64,000 nt of DNA from Aminobacter sp. AP02 (GTDB lineage Bacteria; Pseudomonadota; Alphaproteobacteria; Rhizobiales; Rhizobiaceae). This document shows positions 8,014 to 18,228 of the stretch, piece by piece; position 1 is the first letter of the stretch; every line of letters begins with the position of its first letter. The stretch spans positions 1 to 64,000 of the forward strand of contig NZ_QGGX01000008.1 in the NCBI RefSeq assembly GCF_003148805.1. Reading direction: 5' to 3'. The position numbers and the translations under genes were made by a program. The notes beneath the pieces were generated by a model. The model worked only from the letters and a program-made list of their open reading frames with translations. It was not told the origin of the DNA and did not search any database.

Positions 8014-8430
8014 ATGATGCGCTGTGCGGCAATCATTGTTGTTTCGCTGTTTTTCGCCTTGCCAGCGCTTGCCGGCGATGCCGAGATCAAGGCGGCGCAG
8101 GACAGCATCTCCGGCCAGCTCCATGCTTTTCGCACCGGCGACGATGCCGGTGCCTATGGCTACGCCGCGCCCAATGTGAAGCGCATCTCCCCCACACTCG
8201 ACACATTCATGAGCATGGTCACCGGGGCCTACAAGCCGGTGCAGAAGCCACAGAGTTTTTCCTTCGGCAAGTCCAAGGAAACCAGTTCGACAGCGATCGT
8301 CCAGCAAGTGCTGATCGTCGGGCCGGATGGCAAGGACTATGAAGCCGTCTACACACTCGAATTGCAGCCCGACGGCATCTGGCGCATCACCGGCGTGAGC
8401 CTGCACGCAGCGAAGTCGCTGAGCACCTGA
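8014..8430 (+). CDS. Secreted DUF4864-type protein
   Basis: 138 residues. A signal peptide (MMRCAAIIVVSLFFALPALA, then GDAEI) predicts export. The mature part contains QDSISGQLHAFRTGDD and YTLELQPDGIWRITGVSL, typical of the NTF2-like DUF4864 family. The function is unknown. The ATG at 8014 follows GTGGGAG. The gene is divergent from the Lrp-like gene and meets the methyltransferase tail to tail. Confidence 0.82.
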   Translation: MMRCAAIIVVSLFFALPALAGDAEIKAAQDSISGQLHAFRTGDDAGAYGYAAPNVKRISPTLDTFMSMVTGAYKPVQKPQSFSFGKSKETSSTAIVQQVLIVGPDGKDYEAVYTLELQPDGIWRITGVSLHAAKSLST

Positions 8431-8432
8431 TA

Positions 8433-9191
8433 TCAGACCGGGCGGCGCGCCTCGAAGCTGATCGTGTCACAGCCCGTTGCCGGTGCCTGCCCGTAGCTAT
8501 AATTGCCGGAGGCAACGATGTCGACGAAACCCGCCTCGCGCAGCGCCATGGCGAATTCCTCGACGCCCCACCAGCGCAGGCTGAACAGTTCCAGTTCGGT
8601 GCCAGCGAGTTTGGTGCCCTTCCACAGCTCGTAGCGCAGATGCGTCACCGTCGTCTGCGCGATGAAATCAGTGGAAACGCGCGCGTCGGTCAGCGTCAGC
8701 AGGTCGCCGTCATCAGTGGTCCAACTGCGCACCCGGCCGCCCTCACCCAAGAACCCGCCGATGGCGTCGAGATCGATCATCAACTGGCCGCCTGGCGCCA
8801 GATAGTCGAAGAACCGCCGCAACACCGATCTGGCCACAGCCACGTCGGTGATCAGATGGAACGAGCCCAGTGGCACGACGATAGCCGCGAACGTGGTGTC
8901 GTAGTTGAAGTGTTCGAACGTCTGGCGGCTCAGCCGGCCTTCGAGCATTTCAGCCGCTCGGGCGTTGCGGCAGTAGCCGAGCATTTCCTCGGAAGGATCG
9001 AAACCACGGATATCGATCCCCGCCTCGAGTATAGGAACCAGGAAACGACCATTGCCGACGGCAGGCTCCAGCACCGGACCTGCGCAACCTGAAAGACGTT
9101 CACTATAATATTCGATGTCGCCAAAAGAGCGGCCCACCGGTTTGTCGAGGTTGTATACCCAGGAGGCAAGCGTTCCGTATCTGTTGTTCAC
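8433..9191 (-). CDS. Class I SAM-dependent methyltransferase
   Basis: 252 residues. S-adenosylmethionine motif I is LEPAVGNGRFLVPIL and the acidic motif II is GFDPSEEML. The N-terminal YGTLASWVYNLDKPVGRS is typical of a group of uncharacterised small-molecule methyltransferases. The likely start is GTG at 9191 (encoding MNNRYG), preceded by an AGGCGG ribosome site; a GTG five codons earlier at 9206 is possible. The substrate is unknown. Confidence 0.85.
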   Translation of the reverse strand: MNNRYGTLASWVYNLDKPVGRSFGDIEYYSERLSGCAGPVLEPAVGNGRFLVPILEAGIDIRGFDPSEEMLGYCRNARAAEMLEGRLSRQTFEHFNYDTTFAAIVVPLGSFHLITDVAVARSVLRRFFDYLAPGGQLMIDLDAIGGFLGEGGRVRSWTTDDGDLLTLTDARVSTDFIAQTTVTHLRYELWKGTKLAGTELELFSLRWWGVEEFAMALREAGFVDIVASGNYSYGQAPATGCDTISFEARRPV

Positions 9192-9378
9192 GCGCACCCG
9201 CCTCACCGACTTTCAGCTATCGTTCCAGACCTTCGCGAGGTCAAGCATAACCAGCGCCATAGGACGGAATTGCTTGCTGCGTCCAGTCGCGAACTCTTCG
9301 GCTCGAGAGCTTTGCGCAGCGCCTGTGGCGCAGGCACCACGCCTTGCAGCGAGAAGGTCCGCGTGCGCCGCCTTAATG

Positions 9379-10353
9379 TCAGGCGCCGGCGAAAAACCCG
9401 CTCAACGCCTTGAGATCGACGTTGCCGCCGCTCAGAACGATGCCGACGCGTTTTCCCGCGCAATCGACGACATTGTTGAGCGCCGCGGACGCGCCAAGGC
9501 AACCAGTTGGCTCGACGATGATCTTCATGCGCTCCGCAAAGAAGCGCATCGTCGATACCAGCTGTCCGTCGCTGACGGTGACGATGCCGTCCACCTTGGA
9601 CTGCAGGATCGGAAAATTGTGGTAGCCGACGAATGTCGTCAGCGCCCCGTCGGCAATCGACTTCGGCGGCGCGATGCGAACCACCTCGCCTTTCTGCAGC
9701 GATTGCTGGCCATCGTTGCCTGCCTCGGGTTCGACGCCGATGACCCGGCAATCCGGGTTCAATGCCTTGGCGCTGAGCGCGCAGCCGGCGAGCAGCCCGC
9801 CGCCGCCCAGCGGCGTGATCAGCATGTCGAGCTCTCCGACCTCCTCGATCAATTCCAATGCCGCAGTGCCCTGCCCGGCAATGATGTCGGGATGATCGAA
9901 TGGCGGGATCATCGCCATGCCGCGTTCCTCGGAAATAGCGCGCGCGATTGCCTCGCGGTCATCGCTGTAGCGGTCGAAGAACACGACCTCCGCGCCATAC
10001 CCCCTCGTTGCCGCAACCTTGATCTCGGGCGCATCCTTGGGCATGACTATCACCGACGGCGCACCGAGCAGCGTAGCCGCATAGGCGAGCGCCTGGGCAT
10101 GATTGCCGGACGAAAAGGCAACGACGCCCTTGCGACGCGCATCCGCGTCGAGCGCGGAAACGGCGTTGTAGGCGCCCCGGAACTTGAACGCACCGGCCCG
10201 CTGCAGGTTCTCGGCCTTGAAGAAGAGTTCACCGTCGACCATTGCATTGGCGGTGCGCGAGGTCAGCACCGGCGTGCGATGGGCATTGCCCGCTATGCGC
10301 GCCTGTGCGTCTCGTACGTCCTCGAAGGTCGGAATTCGCAACTTCGCAATCAT
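9379..10353 (-). CDS. Threonine/serine dehydratase-like PLP enzyme
   Basis: 324 residues of the fold-type II PLP family. The Schiff-base lysine is K57 in GAFKFRGAYNA, the phosphate-binding glycine loop is LGGGGLLAG, and the C-terminal motif is IVLSGGNVDL. It lacks the C-terminal ACT-like domain of biosynthetic IlvA, so it resembles catabolic threonine dehydratase or serine racemase. It would turn threonine or serine into the 2-oxo acid plus ammonia, or racemise serine. The sequence does not decide between these. Confidence 0.88.
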   Translation of the reverse strand: MIAKLRIPTFEDVRDAQARIAGNAHRTPVLTSRTANAMVDGELFFKAENLQRAGAFKFRGAYNAVSALDADARRKGVVAFSSGNHAQALAYAATLLGAPSVIVMPKDAPEIKVAATRGYGAEVVFFDRYSDDREAIARAISEERGMAMIPPFDHPDIIAGQGTAALELIEEVGELDMLITPLGGGGLLAGCALSAKALNPDCRVIGVEPEAGNDGQQSLQKGEVVRIAPPKSIADGALTTFVGYHNFPILQSKVDGIVTVSDGQLVSTMRFFAERMKIIVEPTGCLGASAALNNVVDCAGKRVGIVLSGGNVDLKALSGFFAGA

Positions 10354-10415
10354 GTCGCCCCCTTTTCACGCGAGCCCGGCTGAAGGGCGTATTCGCTTCC
10401 GCTGACGCAGCTGGC

Positions 10416-11555
10416 TCAGAGCCCGGAATGTACCGGCAAATCGCCCCGCACCCAACCCTCGGTGATTTCTGCCGCGCGATCGACGAACTTGCCGGCTTCG
10501 ATAGAAACGCGGATCTCGCCCATCAGCTGTTGGTAATAAGACAGGTTGTTCCAGGTCAACAGCATGGCGCCCAGCGCCTCGCCCGATTTCACCAGATGAT
10601 GCAGGTAGGCGCGGCTGTAGTCGCGCGCGGCTGGGCAATCGCTCTCTTCGTCCAGCGGACGGGGGTCGTCGGCATGGCGTGCGTTGCGAAGATTGACCTT
10701 GCCGCGACGGGTGTAGGCCAGGCCGTGGCGGCCGGCGCGGGTCGGCATAACGCAGTCGAACATGTCGATGCCGCGCGCTACCGATTTGATGATGTCGTCG
10801 GGGGTGCCCACGCCCATCAGATAGCGTGGCTTTTCCTGGGGCAGCTCCGGGCAGGTGATGTCGAGCATGTCGAGCATCACTTCCTGCGGCTCGCCGACGG
10901 CAAGTCCGCCCACGGCATAACCCTTGAGGTCGAGCCCCTTCAGCGCCTGCGCCGAGCGCACGCGCATGTCAGGGATGTCGCCGCCCTGGACGATACCGAA
11001 CATCGCCTTGCCAGGCTGGTGACCGAAGGCGGTCTTGCAGCGATCGGCCCAGCGCAACGACAGCTCCATTGCGCGCTCGATTTCCTTCGGCGTCGCTGGC
11101 AGAGCGGTACATTCGTCGAGCTGCATCTGGATGTCGGAATCGAGCAGGCCCTGGATCTCGATAGAACGTTCCGGCGACATCTCGTAGGCCGCGCCGTCGA
11201 TATGCGAGCGGAAAGTCACGCCCTTTTCGCTCAGCTTGCGCAGCTTGGACAACGACATCACCTGGAAACCGCCGGAATCGGTCAGGATCGGGTGCGGCCA
11301 GCGGGCGAACTCGTGCAGGCCGCCAAGCCTCGCCACCCGTTCGGCGCCCGGGCGTAACATCAGGTGGTAGGTGTTGCCCAGGATGATATCGGCGCCCACG
11401 CCGCGCACCTGGTCCATATACATCGCCTTGACCGTGCCGCCGGTGCCGACCGGCATGAAGGCCGGCGTCCGGATCGTACCGCGCGGCATGGTGATCTCGC
11501 CGCGGCGCGCCTTGCCGTCGGTGGCAAGTACGTTGAACTTGAACTCTTCACTCAT
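10416..11555 (-). CDS. tgt: Queuine tRNA-ribosyltransferase with degenerate zinc site
   Basis: 379 residues of the TIM-barrel Tgt enzyme, which swaps guanine for preQ1 at position 34 of Asp, Asn, His and Tyr tRNAs. Recognisable motifs are [13 protein letters not shown], containing the general acid/base region, [11 protein letters not shown] and [11 protein letters not shown]. The usual C-terminal zinc ligands C-x-C-x2-C plus His are mostly gone. The segment reads [13 protein letters not shown], giving Ser-Cys-Ala, and the His position reads Asn in [12 protein letters not shown]. The start codon overlaps the queA stop (ATGA), so the two queuosine genes are coupled. Confidence 0.95.
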   Translation of the reverse strand: MSEEFKFNVLATDGKARRGEITMPRGTIRTPAFMPVGTGGTVKAMYMDQVRGVGADIILGNTYHLMLRPGAERVARLGGLHEFARWPHPILTDSGGFQVMSLSKLRKLSEKGVTFRSHIDGAAYEMSPERSIEIQGLLDSDIQMQLDECTALPATPKEIERAMELSLRWADRCKTAFGHQPGKAMFGIVQGGDIPDMRVRSAQALKGLDLKGYAVGGLAVGEPQEVMLDMLDITCPELPQEKPRYLMGVGTPDDIIKSVARGIDMFDCVMPTRAGRHGLAYTRRGKVNLRNARHADDPRPLDEESDCPAARDYSRAYLHHLVKSGEALGAMLLTWNNLSYYQQLMGEIRVSIEAGKFVDRAAEITEGWVRGDLPVHSGL

Positions 11556-12628
11556 CGGTCGTTCCTGAACAGCAGGCTGGCATCACCATAGGAGTAGAAG
11601 CGGTAGCCGCTGGAAATAGCGTGCGCATAGACCTCATGCATCCGCTCGAGCCCGCGAAAGGCCGAAACCAGCATGAACAACGTTGAGCGCGGCAAATGGA
11701 AATTGGTCATCAGCGCATCGACGAATTTGAAGCGGTAGCCGGGCGTGATGAAGATGTCGGTCGGTCCCGACCATGCGGCGATGGTGCCGTCGGCGCGCGC
11801 AGCACTTTCCATCAGACGCAGCGACGTCGTGCCCACCGCGACAACCTGGTTGCCGCGCGCCCTGGCAGCATTCAAGGCCTGCGCTGTTTCTTCCGAGACA
11901 TGGCCGATCTCGGAGTGCATCTTGTGCTCGGCCGTGTCGTCGGCCTTCACTGGCAGGAAGGTGCCAGCACCGACATGAAGCGTCACGAATTGGCGTTCGA
12001 TTCCCTTGGCTTCCAATTGGGCGAACAGCTCCGGCGTGAAGTGCAGCCCGGCGGTAGGGGCTGCGACAGCGCCCTCTTCCTTGGCATACACGGTCTGGTA
12101 GTCGCTGCGGTCGCGAGCGTCGTCGGGACGCTTGGAAGCGATGTAAGGCGGCAGCGGGATATGGCCCACAGCATGCAGCGCCTCGTCGAGAGCGGCACCG
12201 GAGAAGTCGAAAGCAAGCAAAGCCTCTCCCGCCTCGCCCTTTTCGATTACAGTGGCGTCGAGCTGGCCGATCGCGCAGACCTCGCCGCTGTGGCCGAAAT
12301 GGATACGGTCGCCGACAGCCACGCGCTTGCCGGGCCGCATGAAGGCGAGCCAACGGTCGGGACCGACACGCATATGCAGCGTTGCGTCGACATGGGCCTG
12401 GGCCTCGCCGCGCACGCGCGTACCCTTGAGCTGTGCCGGGATCACGCGCGTGTCGTTGAGCACCAGGACGTCGCCCGGCTCAAGCAGCGACGGCAGGTCG
12501 CGCACACTGAAATCAGCTAGCTTGTCGTCGGGACGCACCACCAGCATGCGCGCGGAATCGCGCGGTTCGGCCGGGCGCAGCGCGATCCGTTCCTCGGGAA
12601 GCTCGAAATCGAAAAGGTCAACACGCAT
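11552..12628 (-). CDS. queA: S-adenosylmethionine:tRNA ribosyltransferase-isomerase
   Basis: 358 residues starting [20 protein letters not shown], with the family motifs [25 protein letters not shown] and APTAGLHFT. QueA transfers the ribosyl part of SAM to preQ1 in tRNA to form epoxyqueuosine, directly after Tgt in the pathway. It overlaps tgt by 4 bp and the small DMT transporter by 1 bp, so the three are likely one leftward transcript. Confidence 0.97.
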   Translation of the reverse strand: MRVDLFDFELPEERIALRPAEPRDSARMLVVRPDDKLADFSVRDLPSLLEPGDVLVLNDTRVIPAQLKGTRVRGEAQAHVDATLHMRVGPDRWLAFMRPGKRVAVGDRIHFGHSGEVCAIGQLDATVIEKGEAGEALLAFDFSGAALDEALHAVGHIPLPPYIASKRPDDARDRSDYQTVYAKEEGAVAAPTAGLHFTPELFAQLEAKGIERQFVTLHVGAGTFLPVKADDTAEHKMHSEIGHVSEETAQALNAARARGNQVVAVGTTSLRLMESAARADGTIAAWSGPTDIFITPGYRFKFVDALMTNFHLPRSTLFMLVSAFRGLERMHEVYAHAISSGYRFYSYGDASLLFRNDR

Positions 12629-13083
12629 CAGTAGATACGGATCATCATTGCTCCAGCGAGCAGCAACATGGCGCCGACAACACGGCCCATGGAGATTTCA
12701 CGGACCGCAACGCCTAGATAGCCGGCCCTGTCGACCAGCATTCCAGCCAGTAGTTGGCCTGCAACCAGAAAAGCCATCAGTGCCGCCGCACCTATGCGTG
12801 GCGTGAGCAGCACCGAGCTTGTAACATAGACCGCGCCTAGCGCGCCGCCGGCAACGAAAAGCCAGGGCGCGGGCGCACGCCAATCAATGGAAACGCCCTG
12901 CGCGCGGGTGGTCACCAAGGTGACGATGCCCAGCACAACGGCGCCGGCAAGAAACGAAATCGCAGCCGCCGCGACGGGCACACCGAGCCCGCGCGCCAGC
13001 TGCGAATTGATCGGCGCTTGAATGGCAATGAAGGCGCCCGCCAGAACGCCGAGAAGCGACCAGAGAACGCCCGAGATTGCCAT
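12628..13083 (-). CDS. Small DMT-family transporter (DUF606/YdcZ type)
   Basis: 151 residues with about five hydrophobic helices and the family pattern [20 protein letters not shown], followed by [18 protein letters not shown]606 proteins are half-size relatives of EamA transporters and probably work as dimers; the substrate is unknown. The start lies within a few bases of the upstream cyclophilin stop, with a GGAATAAA ribosome site that overlaps it. Confidence 0.82.
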   Translation of the reverse strand: MAISGVLWSLLGVLAGAFIAIQAPINSQLARGLGVPVAAAAISFLAGAVVLGIVTLVTTRAQGVSIDWRAPAPWLFVAGGALGAVYVTSSVLLTPRIGAAALMAFLVAGQLLAGMLVDRAGYLGVAVREISMGRVVGAMLLLAGAMMIRIY

Positions 13084-13084
13084 T

Positions 13085-13600
13085 TTATTCCGCGACGTCC
13101 GCCGCGACCTTCATCGACACGATCTTGTCGGGATCCTGCACCGGCTCGCCACGCTTGATCTTGTCGACGTTTTCCATGCCTTCGATGACCTGGCCCCACA
13201 CCGTGTACTGGCGGTTGAGGAAGCCGGCGTCTTCGAAGCAGATGAAGAACTGCGAGTTGGCCGAGTTCGGGTTCTGCGAACGTGCCATCGAGCAGGTGCC
13301 ACGTGCGTGGTTCATGTTGGAGAACTCCGCCTTGAGGTCGGCCTTGTCCGAGCCGCCCATGCCAGCGCGCGACGGGTTGAAAGACGGCTTGGTCGAGTTG
13401 CCGTACTGCACGTCGCCGGTCTGGGCCATGAAGCCCTCGATGACGCGATGGAACACGACGCCATCATAGGCGCCTTCGCGTGCCAGTTCCTTGATCCGGC
13501 CGACATGGCCGGGAGCCAGGTCCGGCAACAATTCGATTACCACCTTGCCCTTGGTGGTTTCCATGATCAGCGCGTTTTCGCGATCCTTGATCTCGGCCAT
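13085..13600 (-). CDS. ppiB: Cytoplasmic peptidylprolyl isomerase (cyclophilin)
   Basis: 171 residues with no signal peptide. The cyclophilin core has VVFHRVIEGFMAQTGD, containing the catalytic Arg region, then GTCSMARSQNPNSANSQFFI and TVWGQVIEGMENVDKIK. It catalyses cis-trans isomerisation of Xaa-Pro bonds in the cytoplasm. It is paired with an exported paralogue 26 bp upstream, which suggests tandem duplication. Confidence 0.95.
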   Translation of the reverse strand: MAEIKDRENALIMETTKGKVVIELLPDLAPGHVGRIKELAREGAYDGVVFHRVIEGFMAQTGDVQYGNSTKPSFNPSRAGMGGSDKADLKAEFSNMNHARGTCSMARSQNPNSANSQFFICFEDAGFLNRQYTVWGQVIEGMENVDKIKRGEPVQDPDKIVSMKVAADVAE

Positions 13601-13626
13601 GATGGATATCCTTTTTCGTTTTAGGT

Positions 13627-14214
13627 TTACTTGGCGTCCGCGGCGATGCGGACCTTGATCATGCGGTCGGGGTCGCTGACGGCGCCGTTGTCAGCCGCAT
13701 CGCCCTTCTTGATCCCGTCAACAAGATCCATGCCCTTCTCGACGTCGCCGACGATCGTGTACTGGCCGTCGAGCGAGGATGCGGTGTCGAACATGATGAA
13801 GAACTGCGAGTTCGCCGAATTGGGATCCTGCGAACGCGCCATGCCGACGACACCGCGCTTGAAATTCTCCTTCGAGAATTCCGCTGGCAGGTCAGGCAAC
13901 TTCGAGCCGCCAGTGCCGGCGCGGGCGGCATTGTAGCCGTCCTTCATGTCTCCGAACTCGACGTCGCCGGTCTGGGCCATGAAACCGTCGATGACACGGT
14001 GGAAGGCGACATTGTCATAAGCGCCTTCGCGCACCAGTTCCTTGATCTGAGCGACATGCTTGGGCGCGAGGTCGGGGCGCAGCGCCACGGTCACGTCGCC
14101 ACCCTTGAGCGTGATGATCATCGTATTTTCCGGCTCCGCGGCGAACGCCGCGACCGACCCGGCCAGCAGGCCGGTGAGAACAACGAAGGACGAGGCAAGC
14201 TTCCTGAGCTGCAT
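13627..14214 (-). CDS. ppiA: Exported peptidylprolyl isomerase (cyclophilin)
   Basis: 195 residues with a signal peptide (MQLRKLASSFVVLTGLLAGS through AFA) and then a cyclophilin domain. VAFHRVIDGFMAQTGD and VVGMARSQDPNSANSQFFIM parallel the adjacent cytoplasmic copy. It is expected to act on periplasmic proteins. The order coaD-ppiA-ppiB-queA-tgt is, to my knowledge, conserved in related rhizobia. Confidence 0.94.
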   Translation of the reverse strand: MQLRKLASSFVVLTGLLAGSVAAFAAEPENTMIITLKGGDVTVALRPDLAPKHVAQIKELVREGAYDNVAFHRVIDGFMAQTGDVEFGDMKDGYNAARAGTGGSKLPDLPAEFSKENFKRGVVGMARSQDPNSANSQFFIMFDTASSLDGQYTIVGDVEKGMDLVDGIKKGDAADNGAVSDPDRMIKVRIAADAK

Positions 14215-14231
14215 TTTCCGATACTCCGAAA

Positions 14232-14732
14232 TTATTTCGCGAATTTGGACGTGAGCGCGCCGGCGACAGCCGCCGGCACGAACGGGCGAATGTCGCCGCC
14301 CATCGAGGCTATCTGGCGGACAAGTGTGGCGGTAATCGTGCGAACCGAAGGGCTCGCGGGCAGGAAAACCGTCTGCAGTTCCGGCGCCATGGTCTCGTTC
14401 ATGCCTGCCATCTGCATTTCGTAGTCGAGGTCGGTGCCATCGCGCAGGCCGCGGATCATGATCGAGGCGCCTTGCTTGCGCGCGGCGTCGATCACCAGCC
14501 CGTCGAAGGCCACCACCTTGATGCGGCTGCCGTCCTGGCCAAATTCATCCTTCGCCGCTTCCTCGATAAGCGCCACGCGCTCCTCGAATGAAAACAACGG
14601 CTTCTTGCCAGGATGGATGCCGATTGCCGCGTAAACGACGTCGGCCACCGCCAACGACGCCTTCAGCACGTCGAGATGGCCGTTGGTCAGCGGGTCAAAC
14701 GACCCTGCGTAGATGGCGATACGATCAGTCAT
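14232..14732 (-). CDS. coaD: Phosphopantetheine adenylyltransferase
   Basis: 166 residues. The nucleotidyltransferase motif [16 protein letters not shown] contains the conserved xxGH, and [15 protein letters not shown] is the classic CoaD signature. It joins ATP and 4'-phosphopantetheine to give dephospho-CoA, the penultimate step of coenzyme A synthesis. It precedes the two cyclophilins on the same strand by 17 bp. Confidence 0.97.
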   Translation of the reverse strand: MTDRIAIYAGSFDPLTNGHLDVLKASLAVADVVYAAIGIHPGKKPLFSFEERVALIEEAAKDEFGQDGSRIKVVAFDGLVIDAARKQGASIMIRGLRDGTDLDYEMQMAGMNETMAPELQTVFLPASPSVRTITATLVRQIASMGGDIRPFVPAAVAGALTSKFAK

Positions 14733-14938
14733 GGGCTGCTTCTAGAACATCGGGGCCAAAGGTGGAAGCTCACATTGCCGCCAACGTGCCCCTGTTGGAG
14801 CAGGCGATTGGTTTACGAAATGAATGGGCGATGAACGGCAATCTCAGGATCAGTTCAAGCGGTTGTGAATAAACCGTCGATATAGTCGATGAAACCAAAC
14901 GGCGTCTCGTCCGTTGTTTCGAGCAGGAGAACAGCGCC

Positions 14939-15091
14939 ATGATGATCTTTATGCTCGCCGCGGCCATGACCCTGGCCATGCTTGTCGCCACAGCCTTCAG
15001 CCTCCATCATGAGGCCCATCGCATTCGCACCAAGGTGCAGACCGCGCGCGTCCAGCTTCCTGGCTGGCGCAACTCGCGCACCCAACGCTGA
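14939..15091 (+). CDS. 50-residue membrane microprotein
   Basis: A short frame, below the length usually annotated: MMIFMLAAAMTLAMLVATAF, then a basic tail rich in His, Arg and Gln. It predicts one N-terminal membrane helix and a roughly 30-residue positively charged cytoplasmic tail. GCAGGAGA lies 8-10 bp before the ATG pair, and a strong terminator starts 22 bp after the stop. This is good support for a real small gene. No family is recognised. Confidence 0.6.
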   Translation: MMIFMLAAAMTLAMLVATAFSLHHEAHRIRTKVQTARVQLPGWRNSRTQR

Positions 15092-15113
15092 ACAGTTTCT
15101 GCCCCTCCAGGCA

Positions 15114-15145
15114 AAGCGGCGCCTCGGCGCCGCTTCTTTCTCTTC
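15114..15145 (+). terminator. Rho-independent terminator after the microprotein gene
   Basis: A 9-bp perfect stem AAGCGGCGC (15114-15122), tetraloop CTCG, and GCGCCGCTT (15127-15135) are followed by a pyrimidine tract CTTTCTCTTC. The tract works for the plus strand only, so it ends the 14939 transcript, not gyrA. Confidence 0.8.
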
Positions 15146-15200
15146 TTTATTATCTTTCCTAACGCCCTAAACAGACGAGCTGTTTGGCGTTTGGACGCGA

Positions 15201-17978
15201 TCAGGCTTCCTCGCCCGTCGGGGTTTCGCCATTGGCTGCTTCGTCAGCTTCATCCTCGCCTTGCGGTTCGGAAATACGCTCGACCGACACTACCTTCTCG
15301 CCGTCGGCAGTGTTGAAGATCGTGACGCCCTTGGTGGCGCGGCTGGCAAAGCGAATACCCTCGACCGGCACCCGGATCACCTGTCCGCCGTCCGACACCA
15401 GCATGATCTGGTCGTCGTTGCCGACAGGGAACGTAGCCACCAGCTTGCCGATTTCCGCGACCTTCGACACGTCGGTGGCACGGATGCCCTTGCCGCCGCG
15501 ATTGGTCAGCCGGAAATCGTAGGACGACGAGCGCTTTCCATAGCCATATTCCGTAACCGTCAGCACGAACTGTTCGTGCTGGGTCAGGAACTGGTAGCGC
15601 TCCTCGGAGATGTCGGCTTCCTCGCCGACCTCCTCGTTCGTCAGGGCAATATCCTCGTCTTCGCCGGCAGCTGCTCCAGCGGCCAAGCGTCGTTCGGCAA
15701 CCGACCGCTTGAGATAGGCAGCACGTTCCGCAGGGCTCGCCTCGACATGCTCGATGATCGCCATCGAGATGACCCGATCGCCCTCGCCCATGCTGATGCC
15801 GCGCACGCCGACCGAATTTCGGCTCTGGAACACGCGCACGTCGTCGACGCGGAAGCGGATGCACTGGCCGGAATCGGCTGTCAAAAGCACGTCGTCATTG
15901 TCGGTGCAGGTTTCGACGCCGAGGATCTCGTCGCCTTCTTCCTCCAGCTTCATGGCGATCTTGCCGTTGCGGTTGACCTGGACGAACTCGCTGAGCTTGT
16001 TGCGGCGGACGGTGCCGCGCGTTGTCGCAAACATCACGTCGAGCTCGGCCCAGCTCGCCTCGTCCTCGGGCAGCGGCATGATCGTTGTGATGCGTTCGCC
16101 CTGCTGCAGCGGCAGCAGATTGATCAGGGCCTTGCCACGCGACTGCGGATTGCCGATCGGCAGGCGCCAGACTTTTTCCTTATAGACGATGCCGCGCGAG
16201 GAGAAGAACAGCACCGGTGTATGCGTGTTGACCACGAATAGTCGGGTGACGAAATCCTCGTCCTTGGTCGACATGCCCGAGCGGCCCTTGCCGCCGCGGC
16301 GCTGCGCCCGGTAGAGCGAAAGCGGCACGCGCTTGATGTAGCCGGAATGACTGACGGTGACGACCATGTCCTCGCGCGGGATCAGGTCCTCGTCTTCCAT
16401 GTCGGCGCCGCCGTCGGTGATTTCCGTACGGCGCGGCACGCCAAATTCGTCGCGCACCGCGACGAGTTCGTCCTTGACGATCTGCTGGATGCGCGCGCGC
16501 GAAGACAGAATATCCAGGTAATCAGTGATCTCGGCGCCGATCTTGTTCAGTTCATCGGCGATTTCGTCACGGCCAAGTGCCGTCAGGCGCTGCAGGCGCA
16601 GTTCGAGAATGGCGCGCGCCTGCTCTTCCGACAGGTTGTAGGTACCATCGTCATTGATGCGATGACGCGGGTCGTCGATCAGGCGGATCAGCGACTCTAC
16701 GTCGGACGCCGGCCAGCGGCGCGTCATCAATTGCTCGCGCGCCGTCTGCGGATCTGGCGCTGTGCGGATCAGCTTGATGACTTCGTCGATGTTGGCAACC
16801 GCAATCGCCAGGCCGACCAAGATGTGGGCTCGGTCGCGCACCTTCTTGAGCAGGAATTTGGTGCGGCGGCTGATCACCTCTTCGCGGAAGGCAACGAACG
16901 CCCTCAGCATGTCGAGCAGCGTCAGCACTTCCGGCTTGCCGCCGTTCAGCGCAACCATATTGGCGCCAAACGAAGTCTGCAGCGGCGTGAAGCGGTAGAG
17001 CTGGTTGAGAATGACCTCGGCATTGGCATCGCGCTTGAGCTCGATGACGACCCGGTAGCCCTGGCGGTCGCTCTCGTCGCGAATGTCAGAGATGCCCTCG
17101 ATGCGCTTGTCACGCACCAGTTCGGCCATCTTCTCGATCATCGTCGCCTTGTTCACCTGATAGGGAACTTCGGTGATGACGATCGCTTCGCGGTCGCCGC
17201 GGCTCTGCTCGATATTGACCTTGCCGCGCATGATTACCGAGCCACGGCCGGTCGAATAGGCATTGTAGATGCCCGAGCGTCCGAGGATCAGGCCGCCGGT
17301 CGGGAAGTCCGGACCGGGGATGATCTCCATCAGGTCAGGCAGGTCGATACTAGGGTTTTCCATGACGGCGATGGTGCCGTTACAGATTTCGACCAGATTG
17401 TGCGGCGGTATGTTGGTCGCCATGCCGACGGCGATACCGCCCGCGCCATTGACCAGCAGGGCAGGAAAGCGCGCCGGCAGCACGCGGGGCTCCTGCCCCG
17501 ATGCGTCGTAGGTATCCTGGAAATCGACGGTATCCTTGTCGATATCCTCGAGCAGTTCGTGCGCCACCTTGGTCAGGCGCGCTTCGGTGTAGCGCATCGC
17601 CGCGGGCGGATCACCGTCGATCGAGCCGAAATTGCCCTGCCCATCGATCAGCGGCACGCTCATCGACCAGTCTTGCGCCATGCGCACCAAGGCGTCGTAG
17701 ATCGAAGCGTCGCCGTGCGGGTGATATTTACCCATCACGTCGGCGACGGGACGCGCCGACTTCACATATTTGCGGTTCCAGTGGTAGCCGCTCTCATGCG
17801 AGGCATAGAGGATGCGCCGGTGCACCGGCTTCATGCCGTCGCGCACGTCGGGCAGCGCACGGCTCACGATCACGCTCATGGCGTAATCGAGATAGGAGCG
17901 CTGCATCTCCTCGATGATGGAAATCGGCTCGATGCCGGAGGGACCCTCAGGTCCGCGCGGTGATTTCTGGTCGGTCAA
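15201..17978 (-). CDS. gyrA: DNA gyrase subunit A
   Basis: 925 residues. It has the winged-helix domain with the catalytic tyrosine in AMRYTEARL, a coiled-coil gate and a C-terminal beta-pinwheel with the GyrA box QRRGGKG, which distinguishes it from ParC. With GyrB it introduces negative supercoils using ATP. The C-terminus ends in an acidic tail. In the quinolone-resistance region the sequence is [10 protein letters not shown]: position 83 (E. coli numbering) is Ala instead of Ser, while Asp87 is kept. The start ATG at 17978 fits the family N-terminus ([20 protein letters not shown]). Confidence 0.98.
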   Translation of the reverse strand: MTDQKSPRGPEGPSGIEPISIIEEMQRSYLDYAMSVIVSRALPDVRDGMKPVHRRILYASHESGYHWNRKYVKSARPVADVMGKYHPHGDASIYDALVRMAQDWSMSVPLIDGQGNFGSIDGDPPAAMRYTEARLTKVAHELLEDIDKDTVDFQDTYDASGQEPRVLPARFPALLVNGAGGIAVGMATNIPPHNLVEICNGTIAVMENPSIDLPDLMEIIPGPDFPTGGLILGRSGIYNAYSTGRGSVIMRGKVNIEQSRGDREAIVITEVPYQVNKATMIEKMAELVRDKRIEGISDIRDESDRQGYRVVIELKRDANAEVILNQLYRFTPLQTSFGANMVALNGGKPEVLTLLDMLRAFVAFREEVISRRTKFLLKKVRDRAHILVGLAIAVANIDEVIKLIRTAPDPQTAREQLMTRRWPASDVESLIRLIDDPRHRINDDGTYNLSEEQARAILELRLQRLTALGRDEIADELNKIGAEITDYLDILSSRARIQQIVKDELVAVRDEFGVPRRTEITDGGADMEDEDLIPREDMVVTVSHSGYIKRVPLSLYRAQRRGGKGRSGMSTKDEDFVTRLFVVNTHTPVLFFSSRGIVYKEKVWRLPIGNPQSRGKALINLLPLQQGERITTIMPLPEDEASWAELDVMFATTRGTVRRNKLSEFVQVNRNGKIAMKLEEEGDEILGVETCTDNDDVLLTADSGQCIRFRVDDVRVFQSRNSVGVRGISMGEGDRVISMAIIEHVEASPAERAAYLKRSVAERRLAAGAAAGEDEDIALTNEEVGEEADISEERYQFLTQHEQFVLTVTEYGYGKRSSSYDFRLTNRGGKGIRATDVSKVAEIGKLVATFPVGNDDQIMLVSDGGQVIRVPVEGIRFASRATKGVTIFNTADGEKVVSVERISEPQGEDEADEAANGETPTGEEA

Positions 17979-18000
17979 CTCTGATCACGCATGTTGGGAA

Positions 18001-18228
18001 TCATTTACACCTTATATAGGAATGGCCCGAGATTGACCAATTTTGGGCGCGCTTTTCCAATGCTGATTTAGCATTAAATATCAACAAGATAGATAATGCG
18101 ATCTGATCCGCGACAGTCTGTCCGGCGGACCCGTGCCCCTTGCGGGCGCACAGCGCATCAATCATACGCATTGGCTCTGGCGCTGCGGACGCGCTCGGGT
18201 TAGCCTGCAGCCGCCGGGGAGATGCCGA
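18001..18228. other. Divergent gyrA/marC intergenic region
   Basis: An A/T-rich stretch next to gyrA (TTATATAGG, and AATGCT-GATTT-AGCATT at about 18059-18075) must hold the gyrA promoter. The small inverted repeat may be an operator. The 90 bases before marC are GC-rich and show nothing beyond the ribosome site. Confidence 0.4.
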
